A stretch of 64,000 nt of DNA. It comes from Paraplanobispora siamensis. Lineage in GTDB: Bacteria; Actinomycetota; Actinomycetes; Streptosporangiales; Streptosporangiaceae. Position numbers and translations under genes: made by a program. Below the pieces are notes generated by a model, which saw only the letters and a program-made list of their open reading frames with translations, was not told the DNA's origin and did no database searches. Position 1 is the first letter of the stretch. Each line of letters begins with the position of its first letter. Shown in pieces: positions 43,142-51,822 of the stretch. The stretch covers positions 140,263 through 204,262 of the forward strand of contig NZ_BOOJ01000033.1 in assembly GCF_016863175.1 (NCBI RefSeq), written 5' to 3'.

Positions 43142-44572
43142 TCACGACCCCGTGCGGGTGATGGCGTAGCCGAACAGCGTGTCCCCGGCGGCGGTGGCGA
43201 AGGTCGTCGCCGTCGCCGGGCGCAGGCCCGGATACGCCCCCTTGCGCGTGCTGCCGCGCAGCAGGGTGAGCCTGCCCGTCCGCGGAGCCGCGACGATCAG
43301 CCGGTCACCCCGGCCGGGACCGGGGACCGCCGCCAGGGCTGCGCCGAAGTCCCCGCCACGACCGGGGATCAGCAGGTCGTTCTTCTTGGTCAGGCCGCCG
43401 GAGCGGGTCCCGGCGAGCACCTGCACGGCGTTCTCGCCCGGCACCCCGATCGCCAGCTCGTCGTCGCCGTCGCCGTTGAAGTCCCCGGCGGCCAGCGCCG
43501 CGCCGAACCGGTCGGAGTAGCGCGGCCTGCCCTTCAGCCCCCGCTGCGACCAGGCCTCGGAGGTCGCGGTCCGCAGGCCCGCCCGCGCGCCGTAGACGAC
43601 CACCACGGTGCCGTCGCCGTAGTCCATCGCCCGCTGGCCGGCGGTCAGCCCCTCGCCCGGCACCCCCACGGCCAGGTCGTCGCGGCCGTCGGCGTTGAAG
43701 TCGCCGGTGGCCAGCGCGGCGCCGAAGCCGTCCCAGACCTCGGCGCGGCCGGTGATCCACGGGCTGTCCTGGGTGAGCTGGACCGCCCGTCCGCGGCGCA
43801 GGTCGAGCACGGTGACCGAGCCCTGCCCGTTCTTCAGGATCGTGTCTCCCGGCGCGCCCACGGCCACCTCGGCCCGGCCGTCGCCGTCGAAGTCGCCGGT
43901 CGCCAGCACCGCCCCGAACTGGTCGGTCGCGCGCTCGCCCTGGTCCACCCAGGCGCTGTCCTGGGTGACGACGTACGGCTTGCGGCCCTTGAGGCCGTAC
44001 ACGCCGACGCCGCCCCCGCCCAGCCCCGGGATCCCGACCGTCAGCTCCTCGTCGCCGTCCCCGTCCAGGTCCCCGGCCGCCAGGGCGGCGCCGAACCGGT
44101 CGGGGCCGCGCCGCCGCCCGAAGTCACCGGCGTCGATCACCGGGCCGGGCCGCAGGCCGTCCGGTGAGCCGCGGAACAGCTGCACGCTTCCGGCGCCGTC
44201 GGAGCCCGGCCTGCGCCGGTCCTCCTCGGAGACGCCGACGGCCAGGTCCGCGCAGCGGTCGCCGTCGAAGTCGCCGACGGCCAGCGCCGAGCCGAACGCG
44301 TCCCCGGTCTCGGCCTCACCGGGCACGCCGGGATCGTCCTGGGTGAGCCGCCGCTCGGCGCGCATGCCGTACAGGATCGTCACGGAACCGGCGCGCGCGT
44401 GACCGCCTGCCGTCGCGTACGGCGCGGCGACCGCGAGGTCGGCGCGGCCGTCGCCGTCGAAGTCGGAGGGGACGCCCGGGCAGGCGCGCGCGGAGACCTG
44501 GGCGGCCGCGGCGGGGGAGGGGGAGACGAGGGTGGTGGCCAGGACGGCCGAGGCGAGGAGCATGGCTCTCAT
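43142..44572 (-). CDS. secreted FG-GAP (integrin-like) beta-propeller protein
   Basis: ATG at 44572 precedes a signal peptide ending 'SPSPAAAAQVSA'; the 476-residue product has six clear calcium-binding FG-GAP blades, each with D-x-[DN]-x-D-G-[RD] and -[LAV]-[AT]-[VI]-G-[VI]-P patterns ('DFDGDGRADLAVAAP', 'DFDGDRCADLAVGV', 'DLDGDGDEELTVGIP', 'DFDGDGRAEVAVGAP', 'DFNADGRDDLAVGVP', 'DFNGDGDDELAIGVP') and a degenerate seventh, giving a seven-blade propeller. It should be extracellular and bind Ca2+ and an unknown ligand. It is divergent from the P450 at 44667. Confidence 0.9.
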   Translation of the reverse strand: MRAMLLASAVLATTLVSPSPAAAAQVSARACPGVPSDFDGDGRADLAVAAPYATAGGHARAGSVTILYGMRAERRLTQDDPGVPGEAETGDAFGSALAVGDFDGDRCADLAVGVSEEDRRRPGSDGAGSVQLFRGSPDGLRPGPVIDAGDFGRRRGPDRFGAALAAGDLDGDGDEELTVGIPGLGGGGVGVYGLKGRKPYVVTQDSAWVDQGERATDQFGAVLATGDFDGDGRAEVAVGAPGDTILKNGQGSVTVLDLRRGRAVQLTQDSPWITGRAEVWDGFGAALATGDFNADGRDDLAVGVPGEGLTAGQRAMDYGDGTVVVVYGARAGLRTATSEAWSQRGLKGRPRYSDRFGAALAAGDFNGDGDDELAIGVPGENAVQVLAGTRSGGLTKKNDLLIPGRGGDFGAALAAVPGPGRGDRLIVAAPRTGRLTLLRGSTRKGAYPGLRPATATTFATAAGDTLFGYAITRTGS

Positions 44573-44666
44573 GTCTGGAATGGTTTCCGCCGATTCGAAC
44601 CCGCATCCTGCCGAAACATGAAATCCGCGTGACCGGTGCACATAAAGAACGTGCCAGGATTGGAGC

Positions 44667-45899
44667 ATGGACATCGACCTGGCCGATCTGGGCTTCTGGC
44701 GCCGCCCGCTCGCCGAGCGGCACGAGGCCTTCGCCCGGCTGCGCGAGCTGGAGCACCCCGTCTTCTTCCCGGAGAAGCGGGTGCCGCTGCTGCGCTCGGG
44801 CAAGGGGTTCTACGCGCTGGTGCGCCACGCCGACGTGGTGGAGGCCAGTCGTAACGCCAAGGTGTTCTCCAGCGAGCCCGCCGTCACCAACCCCGAGCCG
44901 CCGGGCTGGGTCAAGCACGTGTTCGGCGAGTCGATGGTGAACATGGACGACCCCCGGCACGCCCGGCTGCGCCGCATCGTCTCGCGGGCGTTCAGCCCGA
45001 AGATGCTGGCCAACCTGCAGGGCGACATCGAGAAGGCCTGCGCCAGGATCGTCGACGAGGCCATGGCCGCCGGGCCCGGCGGCGACTTCGTCAGCCGGGT
45101 GGCCGCCCGGCTGCCCATCCACGTCATCTGCGACATGATGGGCATCCCCGACGACATCCGGGAGAAGGTCCACCGGCACGTCGACGTCTCCACCGCCTAC
45201 ACCGGCGTGCGGCCCAGCCTGCCGCAGACGGTCCGGATGGCAGGGCAGAACATGTTCGCCCTGTTCGCGCTGCAGCGCATGGTGATCGAGCTGGGCCGGG
45301 AGCGGGCCCGCGAACCCCGGGGCGACCTGGTCTCGGCGCTGGTCACCGCGAACGTGGACGGGGAGAAGCTGACCGACCGGGAGCTCGGGTCGTTCTTCGC
45401 GCTGCTGCTGGTGGCGGGCAACGAGACCGCCCGCAACACCATGGCGCACGGCATCAAGCTGCTGACCGACAACCCCGACCAGCGGGCGCTGCTGCTGGAG
45501 GACTTCGACGCCCGCATCGGCGGCGCGATCGAGGAGATGGTCCGCTACGTCTCGCCCATCATGCAGTTCCGCCGCACCGTCACCCAGGACTACGACCTGC
45601 GCGGCCTGCACCTGAAGCCGGGCGACAAGGTCGTGCTCTTCTACGGCTCGGCCAACCGCGACGCGGAGGTCTTCCCCGACCCCGACCGCTTCGACATCAC
45701 CCGCGACGCCAAGGCCCACGTCGGCTTCGGCGGCCCCGGCCCGCACTTCTGCCTGGGCGCCAACCTGGCCCGCCAGGAGATCCGCACGATGTTCAGGGAG
45801 CTGTTCACCCGCATGCCCGAGGCCCGCTCGGTGGGCGAGCCGGAGCTGCTGCTGTCCAACTTCGACAACAGCGTGCGCAGCCAGCGCTTCACCTTCTGA
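44667..45899 (+). CDS. cytochrome P450 (CYP124/125/142-like)
   Basis: This 410-residue B-class P450 has 'VAGNETARNTM' in the I-helix, an ExxR in 'IEEMVRYVSPIMQFRRTV' and the haem loop 'FGGPGPHFCLGANLAR' with Cys362. Motifs such as 'MVNMDDPRHARLRRIVSRAFSPKML' and 'AGNETARNTMAHGIKLL' resemble actinobacterial steroid/fatty-acid omega-hydroxylases (CYP124/125/142). It stands alone without a ferredoxin gene. ATG at 44667 follows GGATTGGAGC. Confidence 0.92.
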   Translation: MDIDLADLGFWRRPLAERHEAFARLRELEHPVFFPEKRVPLLRSGKGFYALVRHADVVEASRNAKVFSSEPAVTNPEPPGWVKHVFGESMVNMDDPRHARLRRIVSRAFSPKMLANLQGDIEKACARIVDEAMAAGPGGDFVSRVAARLPIHVICDMMGIPDDIREKVHRHVDVSTAYTGVRPSLPQTVRMAGQNMFALFALQRMVIELGRERAREPRGDLVSALVTANVDGEKLTDRELGSFFALLLVAGNETARNTMAHGIKLLTDNPDQRALLLEDFDARIGGAIEEMVRYVSPIMQFRRTVTQDYDLRGLHLKPGDKVVLFYGSANRDAEVFPDPDRFDITRDAKAHVGFGGPGPHFCLGANLARQEIRTMFRELFTRMPEARSVGEPELLLSNFDNSVRSQRFTF

Positions 45900-45936
45900 C
45901 CCGCGCGGGATCCGGTACGGCGGAGCCCTTAGTCTC

Positions 45937-46431
45937 GTGGTCGTGACGATCAAGAACGCGCACTGCTCCTACTGCGGCACGGCCTTCGCCGCCGACCTGG
46001 CCTGGCCGCGCACCTGCTCCGGCTGCGGGAACACCAGCTACCTCAACCCGCTGCCGGTCGCGGTCATGGTGCTGCCCGTGGACGGGGGCCTGCTGGTGCT
46101 CCGCCGCGCCGTCGAACCGCACCCGGGCAAGCTCGCCCTGCCAGGCGGTTTCATCGAGATGGGCGAGTCCTGGCAGCAGGCGGCCGTACGGGAGCTCCGC
46201 GAGGAGACGGGCATCGCCGTCGACGTGGACGGCGTGCGGCTGCTGGACGTGCTCAGCGCCCCCGACGGCACCGTGCTGATCTTCGCCGAGGGGCCGCGGA
46301 CCGCCGCGGCCGACCTCCCGCCGGTCGCGGCCACGACCGAGGCGACGGAGTGGCTGGTGATCGACAAGCCGGAGGAGCTGGCGTTCCCGCTGCACACCCG
46401 GGTCGTGACGGAGTACTTCGCCACGCGCTGA
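45937..46431 (+). CDS. Nudix hydrolase with N-terminal zinc ribbon
   Basis: The 164-residue protein has a Cys4 zinc ribbon ('CSYCGTAF' and 'CSGCGN') and then a complete Nudix box in 'GGFIEMGESWQQAAVRELREETGI' (GX5EX7REUXEEXGU). The zinc-ribbon type resembles NUDT12/NadM-family pyrophosphatases, but substrate is unknown. Start GTG at 45937 (or 45943) lies close to a TTAGTCT box, so the message may be leaderless. Confidence 0.9.
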   Translation: MVVTIKNAHCSYCGTAFAADLAWPRTCSGCGNTSYLNPLPVAVMVLPVDGGLLVLRRAVEPHPGKLALPGGFIEMGESWQQAAVRELREETGIAVDVDGVRLLDVLSAPDGTVLIFAEGPRTAAADLPPVAATTEATEWLVIDKPEELAFPLHTRVVTEYFATR

Positions 46432-46498
46432 GCACGGCCCCGGGGCGAGTCCGGCCCCGGGACGGCGGGTCGGGTTCCTCCGGCTGCGGGTCCGGTCC

Positions 46499-47983
46499 TC
46501 AGGACGGAGGCTTCGACGCCGGGGTCGGCGGGTTCGGCCCCCGCTCGCCGCTCCCGGGCGTGGCCATGGCCGGAGCGCTCACCTGGCAGCTCATGCACGG
46601 CTCCGTGGCGGCCAGCACGTTCTCGCGGATGGTCAGGAAGGTGATCAGCGCGGACAGGGCCATCATCGCCGCACCGACCAGCATCGTCGTACGGAAGCCC
46701 GCGGTGAACGCGGCCGGGGAGGCGAAGGCGTCACCGGTCAGGCCGACCAGCGGCGGAATCGCGGCCACCGCCAGCAGGCTGCCGGTGCGGGCCACCGCGT
46801 TGTTGACGCCGCTGGCCACCCCGGCGTAGCGCTCCTCGGCGGTGGCCAGCACGGTCGCGGTGAGCGGCGCGACCGCCGCCGACAGACCCAGGCCGAACAG
46901 CGCCGTCGGCGCCAGCACCTCGGTGACGTAGTCGGAGCCCTCCCCGATCCCCGCCATCCACAGCAGCGCCGCGGCGCACAGCAGGATGCCCGCCGTCATC
47001 GGGATCCGCGGCCCGATCCGCTTGGCCACCTCACCGGCGCGCGCCGACAGCAGCAGCATCAGCACCGTCACCGGGATCATCGCCGACCCGGCCAGCAGCG
47101 GCGAGAATCCGGCGGAGACCTGGAGCTGGACGACCAGCAGGAAGAACACCACGCCCATCGCGGCGTACATGACGAACGTGACCGCGTTCACCGCGGTGAA
47201 CACCCGGGAGGCGAACATCCCGACGGGCACCAGGGCGTCCGGCGAGCGCCGGATCTCCAGCCAGACGAACGCCGCCCCCAGCGCCGCGCCGATCGCCAGC
47301 GGGACCGGCAGCAGGTCGATGAGGCCGTAGGTGATCCCGGCCAGGGCCAGGGCGGCCAGCACCGCGCCGAGCACGTCGAAGCGCCCGGAGGCGCCGGCGT
47401 CCCTGCTCTCCGGCACGTGCCGTACGGTCACCGCCACCACGAGCACCGCCACCGGAAGGTTGATCAGGAACACCCACCGCCAGCCGGCCGTGTCCACCAG
47501 CCACCCGCCCAGCAGCGGGCCGACCGCCGCGGCCACCCCGCCCAGCCCGGACCAGGCGCCGATCGCCCGGGGCCGGTCGTCGCGGGTGAAGGACGCCTGG
47601 ATGATCGCCAGGGAGCCCGGGGTCAGCAGCGCCCCGCCGACGCCCTGCAGCGCCCGGGCCGCGATCAGCATCTCCGCGGTGAGCGCCATGCCGCACAGGA
47701 CCGAGGCCAGCGCGAACCAGACGACGCCGACGAGGAAGATCTTGCGCCTGCCGTACCGGTCGCCGAGTGAGCCGCCGAGCAGGATCAGGCCCGCCAGCGT
47801 GAGCGTGTAGGCGTTGACCGTCCACTGCAGGCCCGCCATGTCGGCCCCCAGGTCCGCGCCGAGGGCGGGCAGCGCCACGTTGACCACCGTGCCGTCCAGC
47901 ATCGTGATCCCCGAGCCGAGCACGGTGGCCAGCAGGATCCATCGCCCGGCGGGCGAGGAGAACCGGATGTGACCGTTGTCCAT
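46499..47983 (-). CDS. MFS drug transporter, DHA2 (14-TM) family
   Basis: The 494-residue protein has about 14 hydrophobic segments and DHA2 motifs: 'LDGTVVNVALPAL' (motif D1-like), 'GGSLGDRYGRRKIFLVG' (loop 2-3) and 'GVGGALLTPGSLAIIQASF' (motif C region). It should export hydrophobic compounds by proton antiport. ATG at 47983 has GGAAGGACGG upstream; a longer open frame continues through the 15-bp repeats but looks non-coding. Confidence 0.9.
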   Translation of the reverse strand: MDNGHIRFSSPAGRWILLATVLGSGITMLDGTVVNVALPALGADLGADMAGLQWTVNAYTLTLAGLILLGGSLGDRYGRRKIFLVGVVWFALASVLCGMALTAEMLIAARALQGVGGALLTPGSLAIIQASFTRDDRPRAIGAWSGLGGVAAAVGPLLGGWLVDTAGWRWVFLINLPVAVLVVAVTVRHVPESRDAGASGRFDVLGAVLAALALAGITYGLIDLLPVPLAIGAALGAAFVWLEIRRSPDALVPVGMFASRVFTAVNAVTFVMYAAMGVVFFLLVVQLQVSAGFSPLLAGSAMIPVTVLMLLLSARAGEVAKRIGPRIPMTAGILLCAAALLWMAGIGEGSDYVTEVLAPTALFGLGLSAAVAPLTATVLATAEERYAGVASGVNNAVARTGSLLAVAAIPPLVGLTGDAFASPAAFTAGFRTTMLVGAAMMALSALITFLTIRENVLAATEPCMSCQVSAPAMATPGSGERGPNPPTPASKPPS

Positions 47984-48285
47984 GACGCCCGTCCTTCCCG
48001 ATGCCCCGCGCACGACCGCCCGCGGCGTCCGGTGATCCATCGTGACAGGAGGAAGGCAACAACGGGACCCGCCGTCTGATTCCCGCCGAGAGGCCCTCGG
48101 CGGGAGGCCGTTGCGGGCCGCGCCCGTGAGGGGGTCTCCGACGGAGACGCGGTGAACGGAGACGCGGTGAACGGAGACGCGGTGAACGGAGACGCGGTGA
48201 ACGGAGACGCAGTGATCCGCAAGCGTTGCACAAGCGGGTTCCGCCACGCTCCTGCCGTGAGGACCGGAGTGCGGAAGGGGAACAC
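47984..48285. promoter_or_regulatory. divergent gap between the MFS gene and the gene at 48286, containing tandem repeats
   Basis: This region of about 300 nt drives two divergent genes. Besides the 15-bp repeats at 48151-48210 it contains TGATCCGCAAGCGTTGCACAAG, an AT-richer stretch that could be a promoter for the rightward gene. No further structure was found. Confidence 0.4.
48151..48210. repeat. minisatellite: four perfect tandem copies of GGTGAACGGAGACGC
   Basis: Perfect 15-bp units start at 48151, 48166, 48181 and 48196; a partial fifth copy (ACGGAGACGC) precedes at 48141. They lie in the divergent gap between the MFS gene and the membrane-protein gene at 48286. Fifteen is a multiple of three, so reading frames stay open in both directions, but I regard the frames as chance. 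Confidence 0.92.
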
Positions 48286-48774
48286 ATGCGGGTTCCGGGA
48301 CGGCGCGCCGCCGGTTGCCTGCTGGCGGCGTCGGTGTGCGAACTGGCGGTCGCGGGAATCAGCCTCGTCCTCATGTCCGGTGTCCGGGCGGAGCAGGAGG
48401 CACAGCTGAGGATCGGCGACGGCACGAGTCCCTATGACGATCTCGCGCTGAGCAAGCTCGAGTACTTTCTGTGGAGCTTCGGGGCGGCCGGGGTGATCAC
48501 GCTGACGCTGGCGGTTCTGGTGTGGCGGCGGGGCGGGAGCCCGGGGGTGCGGGTCGTCGTGGGGACAGGTCTCGTGCCGTATGCGATGTTCTGCTGCGTC
48601 TCCGGGATCGTGTCGTTTTTCCGGGTGAACGAGTTCCTGAGCGGGTATTCGCACGCGACCTTGTGGACGATGATCGCGGCCGGGCTTCTCTACCTCGTGG
48701 GGACGGTCCTGCTCCTCTTCGCCGGATCGGGTGCCCGGCCCGACGGTCATCCGGAGTCGCCGGTCAGGTCCTGA
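48286..48774 (+). CDS. small integral membrane protein, unknown function
   Basis: ATG at 48286 has AAGGGG five nt upstream. The 162-residue product has four hydrophobic segments ('GCLLAASVCELAVAGISLVLM', 'FLWSFGAAGVITLTLAVLVW', 'VVGTGLVPYAMFCCVSGIVSFF', 'TLWTMIAAGLLYLVGTVLLLF') and a loop 'SKLEYFLWS'. It lies just upstream of the STM4015-family array on the same strand, ending within the first upstream motif copy (48773-48800), so it could belong to the same locus. I do not recognise the family. Confidence 0.7.
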   Translation: MRVPGRRAAGCLLAASVCELAVAGISLVLMSGVRAEQEAQLRIGDGTSPYDDLALSKLEYFLWSFGAAGVITLTLAVLVWRRGGSPGVRVVVGTGLVPYAMFCCVSGIVSFFRVNEFLSGYSHATLWTMIAAGLLYLVGTVLLLFAGSGARPDGHPESPVRS

Positions 48775-48800
48775 AGTGTCGCCGATCTCTGGTAGGACAT
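48773..48800 (+). promoter_or_regulatory. repeated upstream motif, copy 1
   Basis: TGTCG, three nt, ATCTCTG, one purine, TAGGACAT. The motif ends 32 nt before the ATG at 48833. The same pattern occurs at 49730-49757 and 50763-50790 with the same spacing. TAGGAC could be a -10 element. Confidence 0.7.
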
Positions 48801-48832
48801 TGGCGTCCGCCTCAGCCCGTGAAGGAACGCGC

Positions 48833-49711
48833 ATGACCGACGAGAACGCGACAGACGGCGTCACCTGGAACCTGGCCGGAGACCCATTCGGGAGGGGGAA
48901 CGACGATCCCGAGATCCAGCGGGAGTTCGACACGTTCATGGCCACCCGCGACCCCGGCCGCGTACGCGAGATCGTCGTGGGCTGGTGGGGAGCCGGATAC
49001 GCGGGGCACAGCTCCGAGCTGCCGGTCGGGCTGCTGAGCGGGGCGGCCGACCGGCTGAAGAACGTGCGCTCCATCTATCTCGGTGACATCGGGCAGGAGG
49101 AGGCGGAGATCTCCTGGATCGAGCACGGCGACGTCACCCCGCTGCTGGAGGCGTTCCCGAAGCTGGAGCACCTGCGCATCCGGGGGAGCAGCGGCCTGCT
49201 GCTGCGGCCGGTCCGGCACGGGGCGCTGCGGACGCTGGAGTTCGAGAGCGGCGGCCTGCCCGCCGAGATCGTCCGGGCGGTCGGCGCATCGGAGTTCCCC
49301 GCTCTGGAGGACCTGGACATGTGGCTGGGTGTCGAGGAGTACGGCGGCGACGCCGCCGTGGCCGATCTGGAGCCGATCCTGTCCGGTGAACGGCTGCCCG
49401 CGCTGCGGCATCTGGGCCTGCAGGACAGCGAGATCCAGGACGAGATCGCGGCGGCGGTGGCCTCGGCGCCGGTGGTGGCCCGGCTGGAGGCGCTCAGCCT
49501 CGCCATGGGCACGCTGACCGACGCGGGCGCCGAGGCGCTGCTGTCCGGCCAGCCGCTGACCCACCTCAAGCGCCTGGACCTGAGCCACCACTTCCTGAGC
49601 GAGGCGATGATGGAGCGGATCCGCGCGGCGCTCCCGGGGGTCGCGGTCGACCTGTCCGACCGCCAGGAGGCCGAGGAGGACGACTGGCGCTACGTCGCGG
49701 TCTCCGAATGA
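48833..49711 (+). CDS. STM4015-family leucine-rich-repeat-like protein, paralog 1
   Basis: ATG at 48833 has AAGGAA upstream and gives 292 residues. The protein has an N-terminal variable part of about 80 residues and then repeating 'xxLxxLxLxx' leucine-rich-like units ('LEHLRIRGSSGLLLRPV', 'LRTLEFESGGLPAEIVRAVG', 'LPALRHLGLQDSEIQDEIAAAVA', 'LTHLKRLDLSHHFLSEAMMERI'). It ends in 'RYVAVSE'. I recognise it as the STM4015 family, which is uncharacterised and co-encoded with the ATP-grasp-like, hydrolase and radical SAM genes downstream. A scaffold or substrate role is inference. Confidence 0.88.
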   Translation: MTDENATDGVTWNLAGDPFGRGNDDPEIQREFDTFMATRDPGRVREIVVGWWGAGYAGHSSELPVGLLSGAADRLKNVRSIYLGDIGQEEAEISWIEHGDVTPLLEAFPKLEHLRIRGSSGLLLRPVRHGALRTLEFESGGLPAEIVRAVGASEFPALEDLDMWLGVEEYGGDAAVADLEPILSGERLPALRHLGLQDSEIQDEIAAAVASAPVVARLEALSLAMGTLTDAGAEALLSGQPLTHLKRLDLSHHFLSEAMMERIRAALPGVAVDLSDRQEAEEDDWRYVAVSE

Positions 49712-49729
49712 GCGGTGCCCGTCAGATCT

Positions 49730-49757
49730 GAATTGTCGTTGATCTCTGATAGGACAT
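49730..49757 (+). promoter_or_regulatory. repeated upstream motif, copy 2
   Basis: Same pattern as copy 1 (TGTCG-N3-ATCTCTG-A-TAGGACAT), ending exactly 32 nt before the ATG at 49790. It lies directly after the stop of paralog 1. Confidence 0.7.
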
Positions 49758-49789
49758 GGTCCGCCGCATTCCTCCTGACAGGAGCCTGG

Positions 49790-50734
49790 ATGGACTATTC
49801 GGAGTTCGACGACAGTGTCGGGAACCTCGACGAGGGAACCTACGCCGGTCTGCCGATCGTGTCCGTGTCCGAGAGGAAGGGCCAGAAGATCCCCGCCGCG
49901 GGCGAGGCGGCGTGGCGGATCTCGGTGACGTCCTACGAGAAGGTGGAGGCCTTCGAGGAGCAGTTCACCCTGTTCCTGGAGGAGGTGGACACCACCGAGG
50001 TGAAGGCGATCATCATCGGTCAGTCGCCGGACGCCGGCGACGGCAGCGAGGTGGTCGTCCGTTCGCTCGTGGACAACGCGCCCCGGCTCCCGGGGCTGCG
50101 CTCTCTCTTCCTCGGCGCGATCGATGAGTACCCGATCTCCTGGATTCGGCAGGGTGACATCGCCCCGCTGCTGGAGGCGTTCCCGCTTCTGGAGCGGCTG
50201 GAGATCAGGGGCGGCAGCGATCTGGGGCTGCGGCCGGTGCGCCACGAGAGCCTGAGGATCCTGCGGTTCGAGTCGGGCGGGCTCCCCGTCGAGGTGGTGC
50301 GCGGGGTGGGCGCGTGCGATCTGCCCGCGCTGGAGTATCTGGAGCTGTGGCTCGGCATGCTGGAGTACGGCGGCGACGCCACGGTGGCGGATTTGGAGCC
50401 GATCCTATCGGGGGAGCGGCTGCCGGCGTTGCGGCATCTGGGGCTGCAGGACAGCGAGATCCAGGATGAGATCGCGGCGGCGGTGGCCTCGGCGCCGGTG
50501 GTGGCGCGGCTGGAGTCGCTGGCGCTGTCGATGGGGATGCTGACCGACGCGGGTGCCGAGGCGCTGCTGTCCGGTCAGCCGCTGTCCCACCTCAAGCGGC
50601 TGGACCTGCACCATCATTTCCTGAGTGACACCATGATGGACCGGGTCCGCGACTCCCTGCCCGGAGTCGAGGTCGACCTGTCCGACCAGGAGGAGAGCAG
50701 AGGCGACCGGGGCTACGTGGCGGTGGCGGAGTGA
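49790..50734 (+). CDS. STM4015-family leucine-rich-repeat-like protein, paralog 2
   Basis: ATG at 49790 follows GGAGCC. The 314-residue protein has its own N-terminal region ('MDYSEFDDSVGNLDEGTYAGLPIVSVSERKGQKIPAAGEAAWRISV') and then the shared repeat core, almost identical to paralog 1 from 'LPALRHLGLQDSEIQDEIAAAVASAPVVARLE' on. It ends in YVAVAE. The preceding DNA is a copy of the same upstream motif, showing that promoter and gene were duplicated together. Confidence 0.88.
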   Translation: MDYSEFDDSVGNLDEGTYAGLPIVSVSERKGQKIPAAGEAAWRISVTSYEKVEAFEEQFTLFLEEVDTTEVKAIIIGQSPDAGDGSEVVVRSLVDNAPRLPGLRSLFLGAIDEYPISWIRQGDIAPLLEAFPLLERLEIRGGSDLGLRPVRHESLRILRFESGGLPVEVVRGVGACDLPALEYLELWLGMLEYGGDATVADLEPILSGERLPALRHLGLQDSEIQDEIAAAVASAPVVARLESLALSMGMLTDAGAEALLSGQPLSHLKRLDLHHHFLSDTMMDRVRDSLPGVEVDLSDQEESRGDRGYVAVAE

Positions 50735-50762
50735 TCTCGCCGGTACCCGGAGCTGGACATTC

Positions 50763-50790
50763 GGAATGTCGGCAATCTCTGGTAGGACAT
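50763..50790 (+). promoter_or_regulatory. repeated upstream motif, copy 3
   Basis: TGTCG-N3-ATCTCTG-G-TAGGACAT, ending exactly 32 nt before the ATG at 50823. No copy precedes the fourth paralog at 51823. Confidence 0.7.
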
Positions 50791-50822
50791 GGTCCGTCGT
50801 ATTTCGCCTGACAGGAGCCGGG

Positions 50823-51779
50823 ATGGACCACACCGAGTTCAACGACCGCGTGAGCAGCCTTTCCGAGGGGAGCTACGCCGGTCTGCCGATCGCATCGGCG
50901 CCCGAGGAGGACGACGACGAGGAGCTCCCCGCCGCGGGTGAGGTGGCGTGGCGGATGGGGGTCGAGACCTACGACGCGGAAGAGAGCTTCGAGGAGCAGT
51001 TCGCCCGGTTCGTGGAGAAGGTGGACACCGCCGCGGTCAAGGCGATCATCATCGGCGGCTGGGAGGAGGCCTACGAGAACGACAGCTCCACGATCGTCCG
51101 GCTCCTGGCGGACAACGCCGGCCGCTTCCCGGCGCTGCGCTCGCTCTTCCTCGGCGCGATGCAGGGGGAGGAGTGCGAGATCTCCTGGATCCGGCAGAGT
51201 GACATCACACCGCTGCTGGAGGCGTTCCCGCTGCTGGAGCGGCTGGAGATCAGGGGCGGCAGCGATCTGGGGCTGCGGCCGGTGCGGCACGGGAACCTGA
51301 AGGTCCTGCGGTTCGAGACGGGAGGGCTCCCCGCCGGGGTGGTGCGCGCGGTGGGCGCGTGCGATCTGCCCGCGCTGGAGTATCTGGAGCTGTGGCTCGG
51401 GATCTCCGACTACGGCGGTGACGCCACCGTGGCCGACCTCGCCGGGATCCTCTCCGGGGAGAGGCTGCCCGCGCTGCGGCATCTGGGGCTGCAGGACAGC
51501 GAGATCCAGGACGAGATCGCCGCAGCGGTGGCCGCCGCCCCCATCGTCACCCGGCTGGAGTCCCTGTCCCTGTCGATGGGCTCACTGACCGACGAGGGCG
51601 CCGAGGCGCTGCTGTCCGGCCAGCCGCTGACCCACCTGAAGCGACTGGACCTGCACCACCACTATCTGAGCGACGCCCTGGTCGAGCGCGTCCGCAAGGC
51701 GCTGCCGGAGGCGGAGATCGACCTGTCGGACCAGGAGGACATCAGGAACGACTGGCGCTACGTCGCGGTGTCCGAATGA
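50823..51779 (+). CDS. STM4015-family leucine-rich-repeat-like protein, paralog 3
   Basis: ATG at 50823; 318 residues. The N-terminus is close to paralog 2 ('MDHTEFNDRVSSLSEGSYAGLPIASAPEEDDDEELPAAGEVAWRM') with an acidic insertion. The leucine-rich-like core and the tail 'DWRYVAVSE' match the others. Paralogs 2 and 3 therefore arose most recently. Function as for paralog 1, unknown. Confidence 0.88.
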   Translation: MDHTEFNDRVSSLSEGSYAGLPIASAPEEDDDEELPAAGEVAWRMGVETYDAEESFEEQFARFVEKVDTAAVKAIIIGGWEEAYENDSSTIVRLLADNAGRFPALRSLFLGAMQGEECEISWIRQSDITPLLEAFPLLERLEIRGGSDLGLRPVRHGNLKVLRFETGGLPAGVVRAVGACDLPALEYLELWLGISDYGGDATVADLAGILSGERLPALRHLGLQDSEIQDEIAAAVAAAPIVTRLESLSLSMGSLTDEGAEALLSGQPLTHLKRLDLHHHYLSDALVERVRKALPEAEIDLSDQEDIRNDWRYVAVSE

Positions 51780-51822
51780 TCCGCGCGGACGGCCGCGGTC
51801 ACGTCGGCGGGAGAGCACGGAC

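Noticed and set aside
48151..48210. CRISPR array
   Set aside because: Repeats are 15 bp and directly adjacent without spacers; no cas genes nearby.
48152..48409. Short frame translating the 15-bp repeats as MNGDAVNGDAV...
   Set aside because: Frame is open only because the repeat length is a multiple of three; it overlaps the likely gene at 48286 in another frame.
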